Part shown: one piece after another, positions 23,023 through 33,017 of the stretch
How positions within the stretch are numbered: the stretch's first letter is position 1
How the letters are laid out: each line of letters opens with the position of its first letter
Source of the DNA: an uncultured Lachnospiraceae bacterium
Lineage (GTDB): Bacteria > Bacillota > Clostridia > Lachnospirales > Lachnospiraceae
Assembly (NCBI GenBank): GCA_900320025.1
Contig: ONQW01000035.1
Location: 1-35,489, forward strand
Length of the DNA: 35,489 nucleotides
Direction: 5' to 3'
Program-made: the position numbers and the translations under genes
The notes under the pieces: generated by a model
Seen by the model: the letters and a program-made list of their open reading frames with translations, nothing else
Databases searched by the model: none
Told to the model about the DNA's origin: nothing

Positions 23023-23931
23023 TCACGCCTTTTCACCCACAGCTTTCTTTCCGATGTGCTTCGTGATCATGCGGGCTGCCAGGGAAAACAGCAGCACAAT
23101 GATGACCAGCACCGCGGCGGAAAAGTTCGCGATCTGCTCGGAATGGGGATTCAGCGATCCCTCCGTGCGCATCACCCAGATATGGAGTGCAAGCGTCTCA
23201 CCCGGCCGGAATGGATTGAGCGGGCAGGTTTTGCTCGCCGGATTCCAGTTATTCCAATTGATGACCGTGCTCTGGCCCGCCGTGTAGAGCAGCGCCGCCG
23301 CTTCCCCGAATCCTCGTCCGGCCGCCAGAATGATACCGGTGATAATGCGCGGGAAGCAGGCCGGAAGCAGGACCTTCACAATCGTGGTCCAGTGCGTGGC
23401 GCCGAGTGCCATGCTGCCCGCCTTATAGCTCTTCGGGAGGGATTTCATCGCGTCCTCTGTTGTCGTCGTGATGGACGGCAGTGACAGAATCGATACCGCC
23501 AGCGCTCCGGCCATCAGATTCCATTTAGCGCCCGTCATCAGAATGAAGACCAGATAGCCGAACAGTCCGACGACAATCGACGGCAGGGAGGAAAGCGACT
23601 CAATACTGATCCGCAGAAATCTGGTCAGCCTATTGGGTTTTGCATACTCCGCCATATAGATGCCGGCCAGCACGCCGATCGGGACGCTGATCAGGAGCGA
23701 CCAGAACACCAGATAAACTGTGTTGAAAAGCTGATTGCCGATACCGCTGCTGGTGGTTCCGAAGATGCCCGGATAATAGCTGCGCAGTCCGTTGATAATG
23801 ATATATCCCGCAAGGATCAGGATCAGGACCAGGAAAAATCCGCCCACCGCGTAAAACACCACGGTCATGACCTCATCCGTCCGTCTGGCGCTGCGGATGC
23901 GCGCCTGCATTTTTGCTTCTGCCACGTTCAT
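23023..23931 (-). CDS. pstA: Phosphate ABC transporter permease PstA
   Basis: An inner-membrane permease with about six helices. The ABC-coupling (EAA) loop is SMALGATHWTTIVKVLLPAC and a typical PstA stretch is SLSSLPSIVVGLFGYLVF. With PstC it forms the Pi channel energised by PstB. Two in-frame ATGs lie close together. The second (23929-23931) is preferred because GAGG is 7 nt before it, giving 302 residues; starting at the first adds two. A 99-nt gap follows pstC and a 142-nt gap precedes pstB. Confidence 0.93.
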   Translation of the reverse strand: MNVAEAKMQARIRSARRTDEVMTVVFYAVGGFFLVLILILAGYIIINGLRSYYPGIFGTTSSGIGNQLFNTVYLVFWSLLISVPIGVLAGIYMAEYAKPNRLTRFLRISIESLSSLPSIVVGLFGYLVFILMTGAKWNLMAGALAVSILSLPSITTTTEDAMKSLPKSYKAGSMALGATHWTTIVKVLLPACFPRIITGIILAAGRGFGEAAALLYTAGQSTVINWNNWNPASKTCPLNPFRPGETLALHIWVMRTEGSLNPHSEQIANFSAAVLVIIVLLFSLAARMITKHIGKKAVGEKA

Positions 23932-24036
23932 TCTCATACCTCATGCCGCATTTATTACGACATCCGCGGGAAAAACGCCAGAATAGGCTTTCTCCCGGAT
24001 TGAAACAATGAGGCTGCATTTCTGACGGTATCAGTT

Positions 24037-25053
24037 TCAGTTCTCCACCTGCGGAATTCCCTTCCCGGAGATCAGATGAATCAGGAAGATGAACAGCATG
24101 GAGATCAGGAACAGCAGCAGTGCCATCGTCCAGAGGGCCATGTTCGCCTCGCCGCCGCTTGCCGTGTTGCCCATGTCCGCAGCTATCTCCGCTGTCAGGT
24201 TGTTGGTCGGAGAGAGAAGATTCTTCGGGAACGCTCTTGTTTTGCCGATGACCATGGCAACCGCCAGGGCTTCTCCGAAGGCACGTGCCAGCCCAAGAAT
24301 AATGCCCGTCATGATGCCGCTCCGGGAAGCCGGAAGCACGATGCGGTAGATAACCTGCCATCTGGTGGATCCGAGGCCGTAGCCCGCCTTTCGGAACGCT
24401 TCCGGCGTGCTCCGGATTGCATCAGCCGCAACCGTAGTGATGGTGGGGAAGATCATGACTGCAAGCACGATGCTCGCCGCCAGAACGGAGTACCCGCCCA
24501 TCTTGGGATGAAACACGTTCTTGATCCAGGGGACCAGAACCGTGAGGCCGATCCAGCCGTATACCACAGATGGAATGCCTACAAAAATTTCCACCGCCGG
24601 CCGGAAGATCCTCTCTCCCGCCTTCGGCGCAATCTCTGTCATGAAGATGGCCGCGCCGATGGCAAACGGTGTGATCATCAGCAGGGCAAGGCCGCACGTG
24701 AGGAGAGAACCGGCGATGAAGACCGCCGCGCCGACCCCTCCGCCGCTGCCCGTCGCCGTATCGACCGGCGACCAGTCCGACGAAAAGAGAAATTCCAGAA
24801 TGGAATGGTGGAACCTTGTAAAGGTTCCGGTTCCTCTGACCAGCAGAAACGCGCCGATTGCCAGGGTCAGAATGATGATGAAGAGACCGCAGCCCGTCGC
24901 AATGCCGCGCCCGAGGTATTCCTTCCGGAAATAATAGCCCTTTGTTTTCTTGGAAGCATGTACGTTAGCCATACTGTCTTCTCTTTTGAAAGCGGCAGGC
25001 CAGTGCTCTGCAGCATCGGCCTGCGTACCGAAATTCAGAATCGTGGATTCCAT
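24037..25053 (-). CDS. pstC: Phosphate ABC transporter permease PstC
   Basis: A 338-residue permease with about six membrane helices. Characteristic segments are IFVGIPSVVYGWIGLTVLVP and the coupling loop AGYGLGSTRWQVIYRIVLPA, then LARAFGEALAVAMVIG. The first ATG is used because AGGA lies 8 nt upstream. A second in-frame ATG at 24972 begins nearer the family consensus but has a weaker site. It follows pstS by 147 nt, a gap that contains a GC hairpin. Confidence 0.93.
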   Translation of the reverse strand: MESTILNFGTQADAAEHWPAAFKREDSMANVHASKKTKGYYFRKEYLGRGIATGCGLFIIILTLAIGAFLLVRGTGTFTRFHHSILEFLFSSDWSPVDTATGSGGGVGAAVFIAGSLLTCGLALLMITPFAIGAAIFMTEIAPKAGERIFRPAVEIFVGIPSVVYGWIGLTVLVPWIKNVFHPKMGGYSVLAASIVLAVMIFPTITTVAADAIRSTPEAFRKAGYGLGSTRWQVIYRIVLPASRSGIMTGIILGLARAFGEALAVAMVIGKTRAFPKNLLSPTNNLTAEIAADMGNTASGGEANMALWTMALLLFLISMLFIFLIHLISGKGIPQVEN

Positions 25054-25136
25054 GTTTTTTCCTGTGTTGTGTGACTGTGGGTATCCGCTTGAAATTTCCG
25101 CAGATTCCTTTCCCTGCTACCCGGCATCAGCACCGC

Positions 25137-25165
25137 CGTCCCCGGATAGCGGGCCGGAAGGGACG
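25137..25165 (-). terminator. Hairpin in the pstS-pstC gap, possible attenuator
   Basis: Arms CGTCCC and GGGACG enclose 17 nt, 35 nt after the pstS stop. There is no T-tract. A hairpin at this place often keeps the binding protein more abundant than the permeases, but the stem here is short. Confidence 0.3.
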
Positions 25166-25200
25166 TTCACCTGCCCGCCTCCGGTGTCATTCTTGCCCCT

Positions 25201-26229
25201 TTACTGCGCGTCGTGGGCCTTCTTCGCCTCGTCGCTCATCTTGGAAGCCACACCGTATCCCATGCCTTCCAGCTGATCCGCGAACGCGTCGCCGGAGATG
25301 TAGTTGATGAACGCCTGCGCTGCATCGGAGCCTTCGCCGTTGGTGTACATATGCTCATAGCCCCATACCTTGTAGGTGCCGTTATAGGTGTTCTCCAGTG
25401 TCGGCGCCACACCGTCGATGCCGACTGCCTTGACATCCGTATTATTTACAAGGTAGGACAGTGCCACGTATCCGATAGCGCCCTCATTCTGCTCAATGGT
25501 CTGCAGCAGTGTGCCGGAGTCATCGGTCTCAAGGGACTCGTTGGATGCCTCTTCCTCGCCGTTCAGTGCATACTGCTTGAACAGTGCGCGTGTTCCGGAG
25601 GAGCTGGGTCTTGTCACGAGAACAATGTCCTCATCCGGTCCGCCGACATCCTTCCAGTTCGTGGTCTTGCCGGTGAAGATGCTGATCAGCTGATCCGTCG
25701 TGAGACTGTCGATGTCAAGGCTTGCATTGACAACCGGTGCCATCGTGATCGTGCAGACCTCATGATCCACCAGCTTGGCCGCCGCATCGGCATCCAGCTT
25801 TTCCTCTGCGAAGACATCCGAATCTCCGATATCGACAGAGCCATCGGCGACCTGCTTGAGTCCTTCTCCGGAGCCGCCGCCATTGACCGTGATGACGCAG
25901 TCCGGATTTTCCTTCATAAAGCTCTCTGCCGCGGCCTGTGCCAGAGGAAGCAGGGCAGAAGAACCTGCTGCCGTAACCTCTCCGCTCACCGCTGCTGCAG
26001 AGGACGCCGCGGCTGCAGTGCTGGACGCCGTGTCAGCTGCCGCCCCGGTGGAAGCGGTCTGTGCCGCAGCTTCAGTGGACGCCGTCTGCGCAGCAGCCTC
26101 CGTGGATGCCGCAGCCGGAGCCGTGCTGGCTGCCGTCTGAGAAGAGCTGCCGCAGCCGGCGAGCAGTGCGGCTGCCATGACTGCCGCAGAGGACACTGCG
26201 GATAATTTCTTTACGAACTGATTTTTCAT
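25201..26229 (-). CDS. pstS: Phosphate-binding lipoprotein PstS
   Basis: A 342-residue lipoprotein. The signal peptide ends at the lipobox LLAGC with acylated Cys26. A low-complexity tether of about 50 residues made of repeated (T)EAAAQTAS units follows. The phosphate-binding domain shows GSSALLPLAQAAAESF, the Pi loop NGGGSGEGLKQVADGSVDIG, and TRPSSSGTRALF. It sits on the outer membrane face and delivers Pi to PstCA. Start is chosen at MKNQFVKK because AGGAGG lies 8 nt upstream; the ORF extends 13 codons further. An 11-nt-spaced Pho box precedes it. Confidence 0.95.
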   Translation of the reverse strand: MKNQFVKKLSAVSSAAVMAAALLAGCGSSSQTAASTAPAAASTEAAAQTASTEAAAQTASTGAAADTASSTAAAASSAAAVSGEVTAAGSSALLPLAQAAAESFMKENPDCVITVNGGGSGEGLKQVADGSVDIGDSDVFAEEKLDADAAAKLVDHEVCTITMAPVVNASLDIDSLTTDQLISIFTGKTTNWKDVGGPDEDIVLVTRPSSSGTRALFKQYALNGEEEASNESLETDDSGTLLQTIEQNEGAIGYVALSYLVNNTDVKAVGIDGVAPTLENTYNGTYKVWGYEHMYTNGEGSDAAQAFINYISGDAFADQLEGMGYGVASKMSDEAKKAHDAQ

Positions 26230-26326
26230 AATAATTCCTCCTGGGTGTCGGCGCATTCCCCGCGCCATCTGTCTGTACTCATTTCCTGTACGATGATGAT
26301 TCTAAAGAAAGCGGCTCTGCCGCGAA

Positions 26327-26364
26327 ATCATGGGCATGTAAAGCTTGCGTAAAGTTTATGTAAG
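26327..26364 (-). promoter_or_regulatory. Pho box and -10 element upstream of pstS
   Basis: On the minus strand three direct repeats CTTACA, TTTACG and TTTACA are spaced exactly 11 nt apart (26336-26364), matching the TT(A/C/T)A(C/T)A layout of Firmicute PhoP boxes. Three nt downstream is CATGAT (26327-26332), a plausible -10. The same arrangement recurs before the metallophosphatase gene. A second -10-like TAGAAT is at 26299-26304, after a GCGGC/GCCGC hairpin at 26311-26323. Confidence 0.75.
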
Positions 26365-26435
26365 ATCAGAACTCTGTTCACTCCTTGCTGAAAGGAATTT
26401 CTCACCTGCATTTCGATTTTCAATTCAGTCCCCTG

Positions 26436-27551
26436 TCACTCCTTCACCAGAAACAGAGACGCGATCAGGCAGGTCACCGGCACACACAGGATGACGCCGA
26501 AGCTGCCCGACAGTCCCTGTATGATCTGCAGTCCGATGTTGTTGGAGTTGATGATCTGCGCATAGGGCAGATCATAGGCAAAATCCAGCAGAAGCGTGCT
26601 GATGCTTTCCCCTGCAAACGCGAGGATCAGCGTGTTGGAGTCCGTCCCCATCATGTCCCGTCCGACGCGCATGCCGGCCCTGAACAGATCCCGCTGCGTG
26701 ATGGCCGGATTTTGCCGGACAATCTCCTCCATGGCGCTCGACGTCGACATGGCGACATCCATCGTCGCCCCCAGCGCGGCGATCAGAATTCCCGCGAAGA
26801 GCAGGCCGCCGACCTGAATGTTGTCGGTATACCAGAGGTCCAGCAGGCTTTCGATATTCGAGACATTCCATCCGGACAGGCCGGTGCAGTATCCGAAGAA
26901 GGACGCCATCAGCCCGGCGCAGACGCAGCCCACCACCGTGCCCGCCGTCGCGATCACGGTCTTTCTCGTCGGCCCGCCGATAAAGTACATGGTGACGAGC
27001 GTTGTGACCGCACAGGTGAGAATCGCCGCGAGAAACGGCGACATGCCGCGGTAGATGAGCGGCGTCACCATGAAGATCACCACAAAGAAGGTGAAAACAA
27101 GCCCGGCGCATGCCTTCAGTCCCTTCTTGCCGCCCACAAGCACAATCAGGGCAAGATACAGCACGCCGAACAGCAGAATGGTGTTTCCGCGGTCCCTCGC
27201 GTAGACGCTTGACACCACCTCATCTCCGCTGACCGACTGCATGACAATCACCTTCATGCCGGGCTTGCAGGCGGCGCCGAAGAGGTACCCGGCAGAGCTT
27301 GTCGTCTGTACTTCCTGCCCTTTTTTCTCCCCGGTCGTCATGCGGACCAGGACGGTCTGCTGCCCGACTCTGGTTCCATCCTCCTGCACATTGTCCTCGA
27401 GCACCTCTGTCACCACGCCGTGCTCAAAGGTCTGTCCCTCCGTGGAGACAAGCGGCACCTTCTCTGTCGTCCGGTTGAGCCAGACAACCCAGATCATAAA
27501 CAGTCCCATCAGCAGCAGCGGGACGCCCCACCGCAATATTGTTCGTTTCAT
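26436..27551 (-). CDS. YibE/F family membrane protein
   Basis: A 371-residue YibE/F-like protein (PF07907 type). One N-terminal helix (about 7-25) precedes an extracytoplasmic beta-rich domain of ~95 residues. Then come about seven helices with the conserved stretches GGPTRKTVIATAGTVVGCVC and ALGATMDVAMSTSSAMEEIV, and DMMGTDSNTLILAFAGESIS. The family's function is not established. GGGAGG lies before the ATG. It begins 53 nt after the secreted phosphatase gene, so the two are probably cotranscribed from the upstream Pho box. It ends just before the pstS promoter. This suggests a role in phosphate or phosphoester handling, which is inference. Confidence 0.85.
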   Translation of the reverse strand: MKRTILRWGVPLLLMGLFMIWVVWLNRTTEKVPLVSTEGQTFEHGVVTEVLEDNVQEDGTRVGQQTVLVRMTTGEKKGQEVQTTSSAGYLFGAACKPGMKVIVMQSVSGDEVVSSVYARDRGNTILLFGVLYLALIVLVGGKKGLKACAGLVFTFFVVIFMVTPLIYRGMSPFLAAILTCAVTTLVTMYFIGGPTRKTVIATAGTVVGCVCAGLMASFFGYCTGLSGWNVSNIESLLDLWYTDNIQVGGLLFAGILIAALGATMDVAMSTSSAMEEIVRQNPAITQRDLFRAGMRVGRDMMGTDSNTLILAFAGESISTLLLDFAYDLPYAQIINSNNIGLQIIQGLSGSFGVILCVPVTCLIASLFLVKE

Positions 27552-27604
27552 ACCGTCCTCCCGGGTTTTGTGCCGCTTTCCCGGTACTGTGCCCTGCTGC
27601 CGTT

Positions 27605-29173
27605 TCAGTTCTTGACGATCGTGAACGCGTCGTCAAGCGGCTGCACCTGCCCGTCGTCTGTGATCTGATAGGTGCTGATGGTCAGCCTGTCGCCCTTCAC
27701 GTCCACAACGCTGTAGCTCGGCAGCCAGTTCTGGGAACGCTTCGCGATGTAATCCTGCTGCGTCTTCGCAAGCTCATAGTACTTGGAACCGGACGCGGAG
27801 TTTGTGGTGATGTAAAGTGTGCCCTTCGGATTCACGACCTGGTTTCCTTCGGTGTCCTCGATGGTGTAGCAGGCATTGTCCTTATGAAACGCCTCGAGGT
27901 CCGCCTGTGCCTGTGCATCGCTGTCTTCCGGATAGAGTGCGATCTTTTTGGAGGCTGTCTTGTCGAATGCATGCTCCCAGTCGTAATCGTCTCCGGTCTC
28001 ATTCAGCTGGAACTCATAATTGTCGTGCTGCTGCACGTCGCCATAGAGCATCTTGGAGCGGCTGTAGGTATGATCATGGCCCTGCAGAACCACATCGACA
28101 TCATACTGATCAAAGATCGGTGTCAGCTGGGTGCGGAGAATCATGCCGTCCGTGTCAGAATGGTCAAGGCCCGAGCCATAGATATCCTGATGGATCGTGA
28201 CAATGCGCCACTTTGCCTTCGGATTGGAAGCAACCGCTTCCTCCACCGCCTTCTTGTGCTCGGCGGCGTTGTAGTTGTTGGTATTGAGGAAGATAAAGAG
28301 AATATCACCGTAGCTGTAGTAATAGTCACCGCCAGCCTTGGTCTCGCCAAGCCCGGTTTCGTTCGGTGTGGTGAAATGATTGGAATAATCCTCTGTGAGG
28401 GAATCATGGTTGCCGATGGTCGTGGCAACCGGAAGATAGGCCAGCGCGCTGGCATTGAGGTAGCCTGCGAATTCCTCTTCCTTGACCTTGCCGGTCTTGT
28501 TCACCTGGTCGCCGCAGGAAACAATGAAGTCCGTATCCGGATTCTGCCCGTATGCAATATCCAGCGTGCGGTCCCAGCTGAAGGCATCATTTCTGGCCGC
28601 CGTGTTCGCGGCGCCGCCGTCCTCTGCATTGACCGCGCCGTCAACCGTCTGGCCCTTGGAGGCGCCGATCTGCGGATCGCCCACAACAAGGAACTTCACA
28701 TCATCCGTGCTGCTCAGGGTATAGGAGCGGACCTCGCTGTCAACGCCGTTCTTCACAACACAATAGTAGTAAGTGTTGCCGGGAACAAGACCGGTCACCG
28801 TGACACGGTTTGTCACATACTGCACACCGTTCGTGTATTTCGTATCCACCTTTGTGATCGTGCCGCGCACGGTGCGGAGATTCTTCTTGGAAAGACCGAT
28901 CTTCACAACCGGAGTCGGCGTGGCATTGTCAGCTTTGGTCTGCCATGTAAAATTCAGCTTTGTCGCATCTGCGCCCGGATTGATGGCAACCTTCGTATAA
29001 TCTGTGGCAACGGTCTCCCAGTCCTTCTTCCACTCGCTCCACGCCGCATCGCCGGCAATCTTCTTGCTGTCCGCATAATGCGCAGTGGAGGCGAATGCCG
29101 ACATCGGGATCGCCGCCGCCACTAATCCTGTGCAGACTGCCGTCATCAGACCGCGCTTCATACCTGTTTTCAT
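27605..29173 (-). CDS. Secreted purple-acid-phosphatase-like metallophosphoesterase with Fn3-like N-domain
   Basis: A 522-residue exported enzyme. The signal peptide ends near AFA-28/S29. A fibronectin-III-like domain (about 60-155; LVPGNTYYYCVV) precedes the calcineurin-type metallophosphoesterase core. Metal ligands appear in order: GDPQ (165-168), GDQ (221-223), GNHD (254-257), TIHQD (H328) and GHDHTYSR (365-372). The first motif has Gln where many enzymes have His, as is usual in purple acid phosphatases. It is predicted to release Pi from organic phosphates outside the cell. AGGAGG precedes the start. A Pho box ~95 nt upstream and the downstream pst genes support phosphate-starvation control. 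Confidence 0.9.
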   Translation of the reverse strand: MKTGMKRGLMTAVCTGLVAAAIPMSAFASTAHYADSKKIAGDAAWSEWKKDWETVATDYTKVAINPGADATKLNFTWQTKADNATPTPVVKIGLSKKNLRTVRGTITKVDTKYTNGVQYVTNRVTVTGLVPGNTYYYCVVKNGVDSEVRSYTLSSTDDVKFLVVGDPQIGASKGQTVDGAVNAEDGGAANTAARNDAFSWDRTLDIAYGQNPDTDFIVSCGDQVNKTGKVKEEEFAGYLNASALAYLPVATTIGNHDSLTEDYSNHFTTPNETGLGETKAGGDYYYSYGDILFIFLNTNNYNAAEHKKAVEEAVASNPKAKWRIVTIHQDIYGSGLDHSDTDGMILRTQLTPIFDQYDVDVVLQGHDHTYSRSKMLYGDVQQHDNYEFQLNETGDDYDWEHAFDKTASKKIALYPEDSDAQAQADLEAFHKDNACYTIEDTEGNQVVNPKGTLYITTNSASGSKYYELAKTQQDYIAKRSQNWLPSYSVVDVKGDRLTISTYQITDDGQVQPLDDAFTIVKN

Positions 29174-29259
29174 AAACTCATTCCTCCTCGCTTTTCTGCA
29201 TCACATCAGCTTTTTCTCTGTGATCAGAAACAGCTTAGAGGATTTCCGGAATACCCGAA

Positions 29260-29297
29260 ATCACAGTCAGGTAAGAAGTTTGTAATCAATACGTAAA
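29260..29297 (-). promoter_or_regulatory. Pho box and -10 element upstream of the metallophosphatase
   Basis: Three direct repeats TTTACG, ATTACA and CTTACC on the minus strand are exactly 11 nt apart (29269-29297). They are followed after 3 nt by TGTGAT (29260-29265) and TTCG. The geometry and the following TTCG are the same as before pstS. A 10-bp palindrome GGAGTACTCC (29304-29313) lies just upstream. Confidence 0.75.
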
Positions 29298-29375
29298 GTT
29301 TACGGAGTACTCCTCTGCACGCTTTGACTGCCAATGGTATCAGCGGATTCAAAATAGAACACTATCCCCCTGCTC

Positions 29376-32300
29376 TCATGCCTCCGGATGATTCCGCTTC
29401 AGAAGCTCCCCCATGGCAGTCAGGATGTCCTCCGTCGTGCCAAGGAGTGTCTCCTCATCCTTTTCCGTCACACCCGCGGGGCGGAAGGTGTATTCAAACT
29501 GCGGTTCTCCCTTGGCGAGGAAGGTAAGGTTCGGTCTGAACCGGCGAAGGAACGCCGGAATATTCTCCACTCTCCAGTCCGCCTTCGGCTGCGGCTTCAG
29601 GATGATTTTGCCGGCATATCCGACGATGGATGCAAGATCGAGGCTCTGGGCCGCCGCCCGGATGAGCGCGATGCGCAGAAGATTCTGTGCGGGCATCGGG
29701 ATCTGGCCGAAGCGGTCGAGGAGCTCGTCCCTGCGGTCCTGATAGTCCTCCACCGACGCAATGTCGGCGATCCGGCGGTAGATCTCGAGCTTCTGCGTCT
29801 CGTTGACAATATATGTCTCCGGGATATATGCGTCCACGTTCAGCTTCACTTCCGTGTGCGGCTCCTCCTGGGCAGGGATCCCCTTTGCCTTCCGGACCGC
29901 CGTCTCCAGCATCCGGCAGTACAGATCGTAGCCCACCTTTGCCATATGGCCGTGCTGGGCCCGTCCGAGCACGCTTCCGGCGCCGCGGATCTCCAGATCG
30001 CGCATGGCGATGCGGTAGCCGCTCCCGAGCTCCGTGAATTCCCGGATCGCGGCGAGCCGCTTTTCCGCATCCTCCTTCAGCATCCGGTCCTTCTGATACA
30101 TCAGAAACGCATAGGCCGTGCGCGAGGAACGTCCCACGCGGCCGCGGAGCTGATACAGCTGGGACAGTCCGAGCCGGTCCGCGTCGTGGATGATGATCGT
30201 GTTGACATTCGATATGTCGAGACCCGTCTCGATGATCGTGGTGGAAACCAGCACGTCGATCTCCCTGTTGACAAAATCAATCATGATCTGCTCGAGCTGT
30301 TTCTCCTCCATCTGTCCGTGCGCAAACGCCACGCGGGCCTGGGGCACGAGCTTCCGGATTCTGTCCGTGATGCGGTCGATGTCATTCACGCGGTTGTACA
30401 CATAGTAGACCTGACCTCCCCGCGCGAGCTCGCGGACAATGGCCTCCCGTATCATCTCCTCGTTATATTCCATGACGTAGGTCTGGATCGGCTGGCGCTC
30501 TCCCGGCGCCTCCTCGAGAAGACTCATGTCGCGGATTCCCACGAGACTCATGTGGAGCGTGCGCGGGATCGGCGTCGCCGTCAGTGTCAGCACGTCGACA
30601 TTCTCCCGCATCTTCTTGATCTTTTCCTTGTGGGTCACGCCGAAGCGCTGCTCCTCATCCACAACCAGCAGCCCCAGCTTGTGGAAATGAACATCCTGCG
30701 AGAGCAGCCGGTGTGTTCCGATGACAATGTCCACGCTGCCATCCGCCAGTCCCCCGAGCACCCGCTTCTGCTCCGCGGGAGAGACAAAACGGCTCAGCTG
30801 GCCGATGTTCACCGGATACCCGTGCATCCGCTCCGAGAAGGTGTTGAAGTGCTGCTGCGCAAGGATGGTCGTCGGCACCAGCACCGCGGTCTGATAGCCG
30901 TCCTGTGCCGCCTTGAAGGCCGCACGGATCGCGATCTCCGTCTTTCCGTAGCCGACATCCCCGCAGACAAGACGGTCCATGATCTTCCCGGACTCCATAT
31001 CCCGCTTCGTGTCCTCGATCGCGGCGAGCTGATCCTGCGTCTCCTGATACGGGAACATTTCCTCAAACTCGCGCTGCCAGGGTGTGTCGGGACTGAAGGC
31101 ATGTCCCCGTTCAGACTGCCGCTTTGCATACAGCTCCACCAGGTCCTGCGCCACCTCATCGACGGCCTTCTGCACCTTTCTGCGGGTATTGCTCCACTCC
31201 TGCGTGCCAAGACGGTTCAGCTTCGGCTTCGCGTCGCCGCCCGCGGCATATTTCTGCAGCACACTGAGGTCGTTGGGCAGAACATAGAGGAAATCGCCGC
31301 TCCCGTACTCGATCTTGATGTAGTCCTTCGCGATGTGATCTACCTCAATCTTCTCGATTCCGCGGTAAATCCCGACGCCATGATCCTCGTGAACGACATA
31401 GTCCCCCACATGCAGATCATCAAGCGACCGGATCGCGCCGGCACCGGTGTGGCGCGGCTTCTTTTTCCTGACCTTCGTCTGCTCCGCGCCGAAAATATCG
31501 GTGTCCGCGATGACCGTGAACTTCAGCTCCGGATACTCGAAGCCGTGCGCGGAGTGGCCGTAGAAAACCTCCACCTCGCCCGGCCGCAGTTCCCGCTCCG
31601 GATCCTCGCTGTAGAACGCCGTCGCACCCTGATCGGTCAGTTCCTTCGCCAGGCGCTTTGCCCTCGTCCTGGATCCGGACAAAATCAGAACCCGTGCCCG
31701 GTCCTTCCTGTATTTTGACAGGTCGCGCAGCAGCGCCTCAAAGCTGTTATTATAGGGCGCCACCGTGCGTGCCCGCAGATGCACCGCATTCAACGGAAAG
31801 AGTTCTGACGGCGTCCCGAGGGTGCAGAGCGCAGCCCGGCGGAGCCTCATAAGCCCGGTGAGCACCTCCTGCTCCGGCACGAGAAGATCCATCTGCCCCG
31901 GCAGAATATATCCCTTCTCCACGCGCTGCACCATGCTCTCGCGGAACTCCGCCCCGATGGCTTCCGCCTGCTCATGCAGATGCGCCGGTTCATCCAGCAG
32001 CGCCAGCGTATCCTGCGGGCACAGATCAAGAAATCCCGATGCCGCCGGATAGAAATAGCGCAAAAATCCCTCCATTCCTCCGAGATCCCTGGTCTGCTCC
32101 GCCTGCTCGCAGATGCCGAGCACCTCCTTCTTCAGGCGGGCGGCCTCCTCCGTCTTTCTCGCCTCCCGGAGCTCCTGATACCGCTTCTCCTCCTCGGCCC
32201 GGATGCGGCGGATGCCGTCCGACAGCCGCGCGGAGGACAGAATGATCTCGGTCGCCGGATAAAGTCTGACCGATTCCAGTTCCTCAATGGAACGCTGACT

Positions 32301-32939
32301 CAGAATATCAAAGCTGCGGATGGAATCGATGTCGTCGCCCCAGAGCTCGATGCGGACCGGATTCTCCTCCGTCAGATCATAAACATCGATGATATCGCCG
32401 CGGATGGAGAACTGGCCGGGACTGTCCACCTGGTAGTTGCGTTCATATCCCATGGCGGTCAGGCGGTCCGCGATCGTATCCAGATGGATGGTCTCATTGC
32501 GGGACAGGGTGAGAACATTTTCCTTCAGCACCCGCAGCGGGACCTGCGGCGTCATCAGCGCGGAGAAAGTCGTGACGACGGTCACCTGCTTTCCCTCTGT
32601 CATCCGGCGCAGGCACCGAAGCCGCTGCGCCTCCAGCTCCCGTCCGCGGAGATCCGCCTGATAGAAAATGAGATCCTTGGCAGGAAACAGCACAGCGTCC
32701 CGGTCATAGAACCGGCAGTCGTCCAGAATTTCTCTCGCCCGGAGATCGCTGTATGTCACAAAGAGTCTGACCCGGGCGTTCGGTGCGATCGTCTCCGACT
32801 CGGCCAGCGCATACGCAAAATGAACCTTCTGCGAGTCCGCACAGCCATCCGCCAGAACATGCCCGGCCGGCTCCTCCAGGCAGGATACTGCCTTCCGGAA
32901 TTGTGCTGATTCCATCAATGGCTGAAAAAGAGTGCGCAT
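29376..32939 (-). CDS. mfd: Transcription-repair coupling factor Mfd
   Basis: A 1187-residue Mfd of full length. It removes RNA polymerase stalled at DNA lesions and recruits UvrA. Visible are the UvrB-like N-terminal region (about 1-350), the RNA-polymerase-interacting domain with [20 protein letters not shown] near 510, and the RecG-like translocase. The translocase has Walker [10 protein letters not shown] at about 655-663, the DEEQ box [12 protein letters not shown] near 760, [13 protein letters not shown], and the TRG-type segment ALVRELARG-like region followed by [11 protein letters not shown]-terminal autoinhibitory domain closes it. GGAAGG lies 5 nt before ATG. It follows pth by 187 nt on the same strand, the usual Firmicute pairing. 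Confidence 0.96.
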   Translation of the reverse strand: MRTLFQPLMESAQFRKAVSCLEEPAGHVLADGCADSQKVHFAYALAESETIAPNARVRLFVTYSDLRAREILDDCRFYDRDAVLFPAKDLIFYQADLRGRELEAQRLRCLRRMTEGKQVTVVTTFSALMTPQVPLRVLKENVLTLSRNETIHLDTIADRLTAMGYERNYQVDSPGQFSIRGDIIDVYDLTEENPVRIELWGDDIDSIRSFDILSQRSIEELESVRLYPATEIILSSARLSDGIRRIRAEEEKRYQELREARKTEEAARLKKEVLGICEQAEQTRDLGGMEGFLRYFYPAASGFLDLCPQDTLALLDEPAHLHEQAEAIGAEFRESMVQRVEKGYILPGQMDLLVPEQEVLTGLMRLRRAALCTLGTPSELFPLNAVHLRARTVAPYNNSFEALLRDLSKYRKDRARVLILSGSRTRAKRLAKELTDQGATAFYSEDPERELRPGEVEVFYGHSAHGFEYPELKFTVIADTDIFGAEQTKVRKKKPRHTGAGAIRSLDDLHVGDYVVHEDHGVGIYRGIEKIEVDHIAKDYIKIEYGSGDFLYVLPNDLSVLQKYAAGGDAKPKLNRLGTQEWSNTRRKVQKAVDEVAQDLVELYAKRQSERGHAFSPDTPWQREFEEMFPYQETQDQLAAIEDTKRDMESGKIMDRLVCGDVGYGKTEIAIRAAFKAAQDGYQTAVLVPTTILAQQHFNTFSERMHGYPVNIGQLSRFVSPAEQKRVLGGLADGSVDIVIGTHRLLSQDVHFHKLGLLVVDEEQRFGVTHKEKIKKMRENVDVLTLTATPIPRTLHMSLVGIRDMSLLEEAPGERQPIQTYVMEYNEEMIREAIVRELARGGQVYYVYNRVNDIDRITDRIRKLVPQARVAFAHGQMEEKQLEQIMIDFVNREIDVLVSTTIIETGLDISNVNTIIIHDADRLGLSQLYQLRGRVGRSSRTAYAFLMYQKDRMLKEDAEKRLAAIREFTELGSGYRIAMRDLEIRGAGSVLGRAQHGHMAKVGYDLYCRMLETAVRKAKGIPAQEEPHTEVKLNVDAYIPETYIVNETQKLEIYRRIADIASVEDYQDRRDELLDRFGQIPMPAQNLLRIALIRAAAQSLDLASIVGYAGKIILKPQPKADWRVENIPAFLRRFRPNLTFLAKGEPQFEYTFRPAGVTEKDEETLLGTTEDILTAMGELLKRNHPEA

Positions 32940-33017
32940 ACTACCTTCCTTTTATCCTCTGTCTTCTATTTCTATGTATCTATGTATCTGTCTTCCATCG
33001 GGACCGCGTCACGATCC

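Noticed and set aside
23873..24361. 162-codon minus-strand ORF overlapping pstC/pstA
   Set aside because: It is an alternative frame of pstC with no ribosome binding site and no family match.
27539..29125. 528-codon plus-strand ORF opposite the metallophosphatase
   Set aside because: The minus strand has the signal peptide and all metal motifs; the plus product looks like a shadow rich in Ile/Val/Arg.
29388..31718. 776-codon plus-strand ORF opposite mfd
   Set aside because: It is antisense to an intact full-length Mfd and has no recognisable domain.
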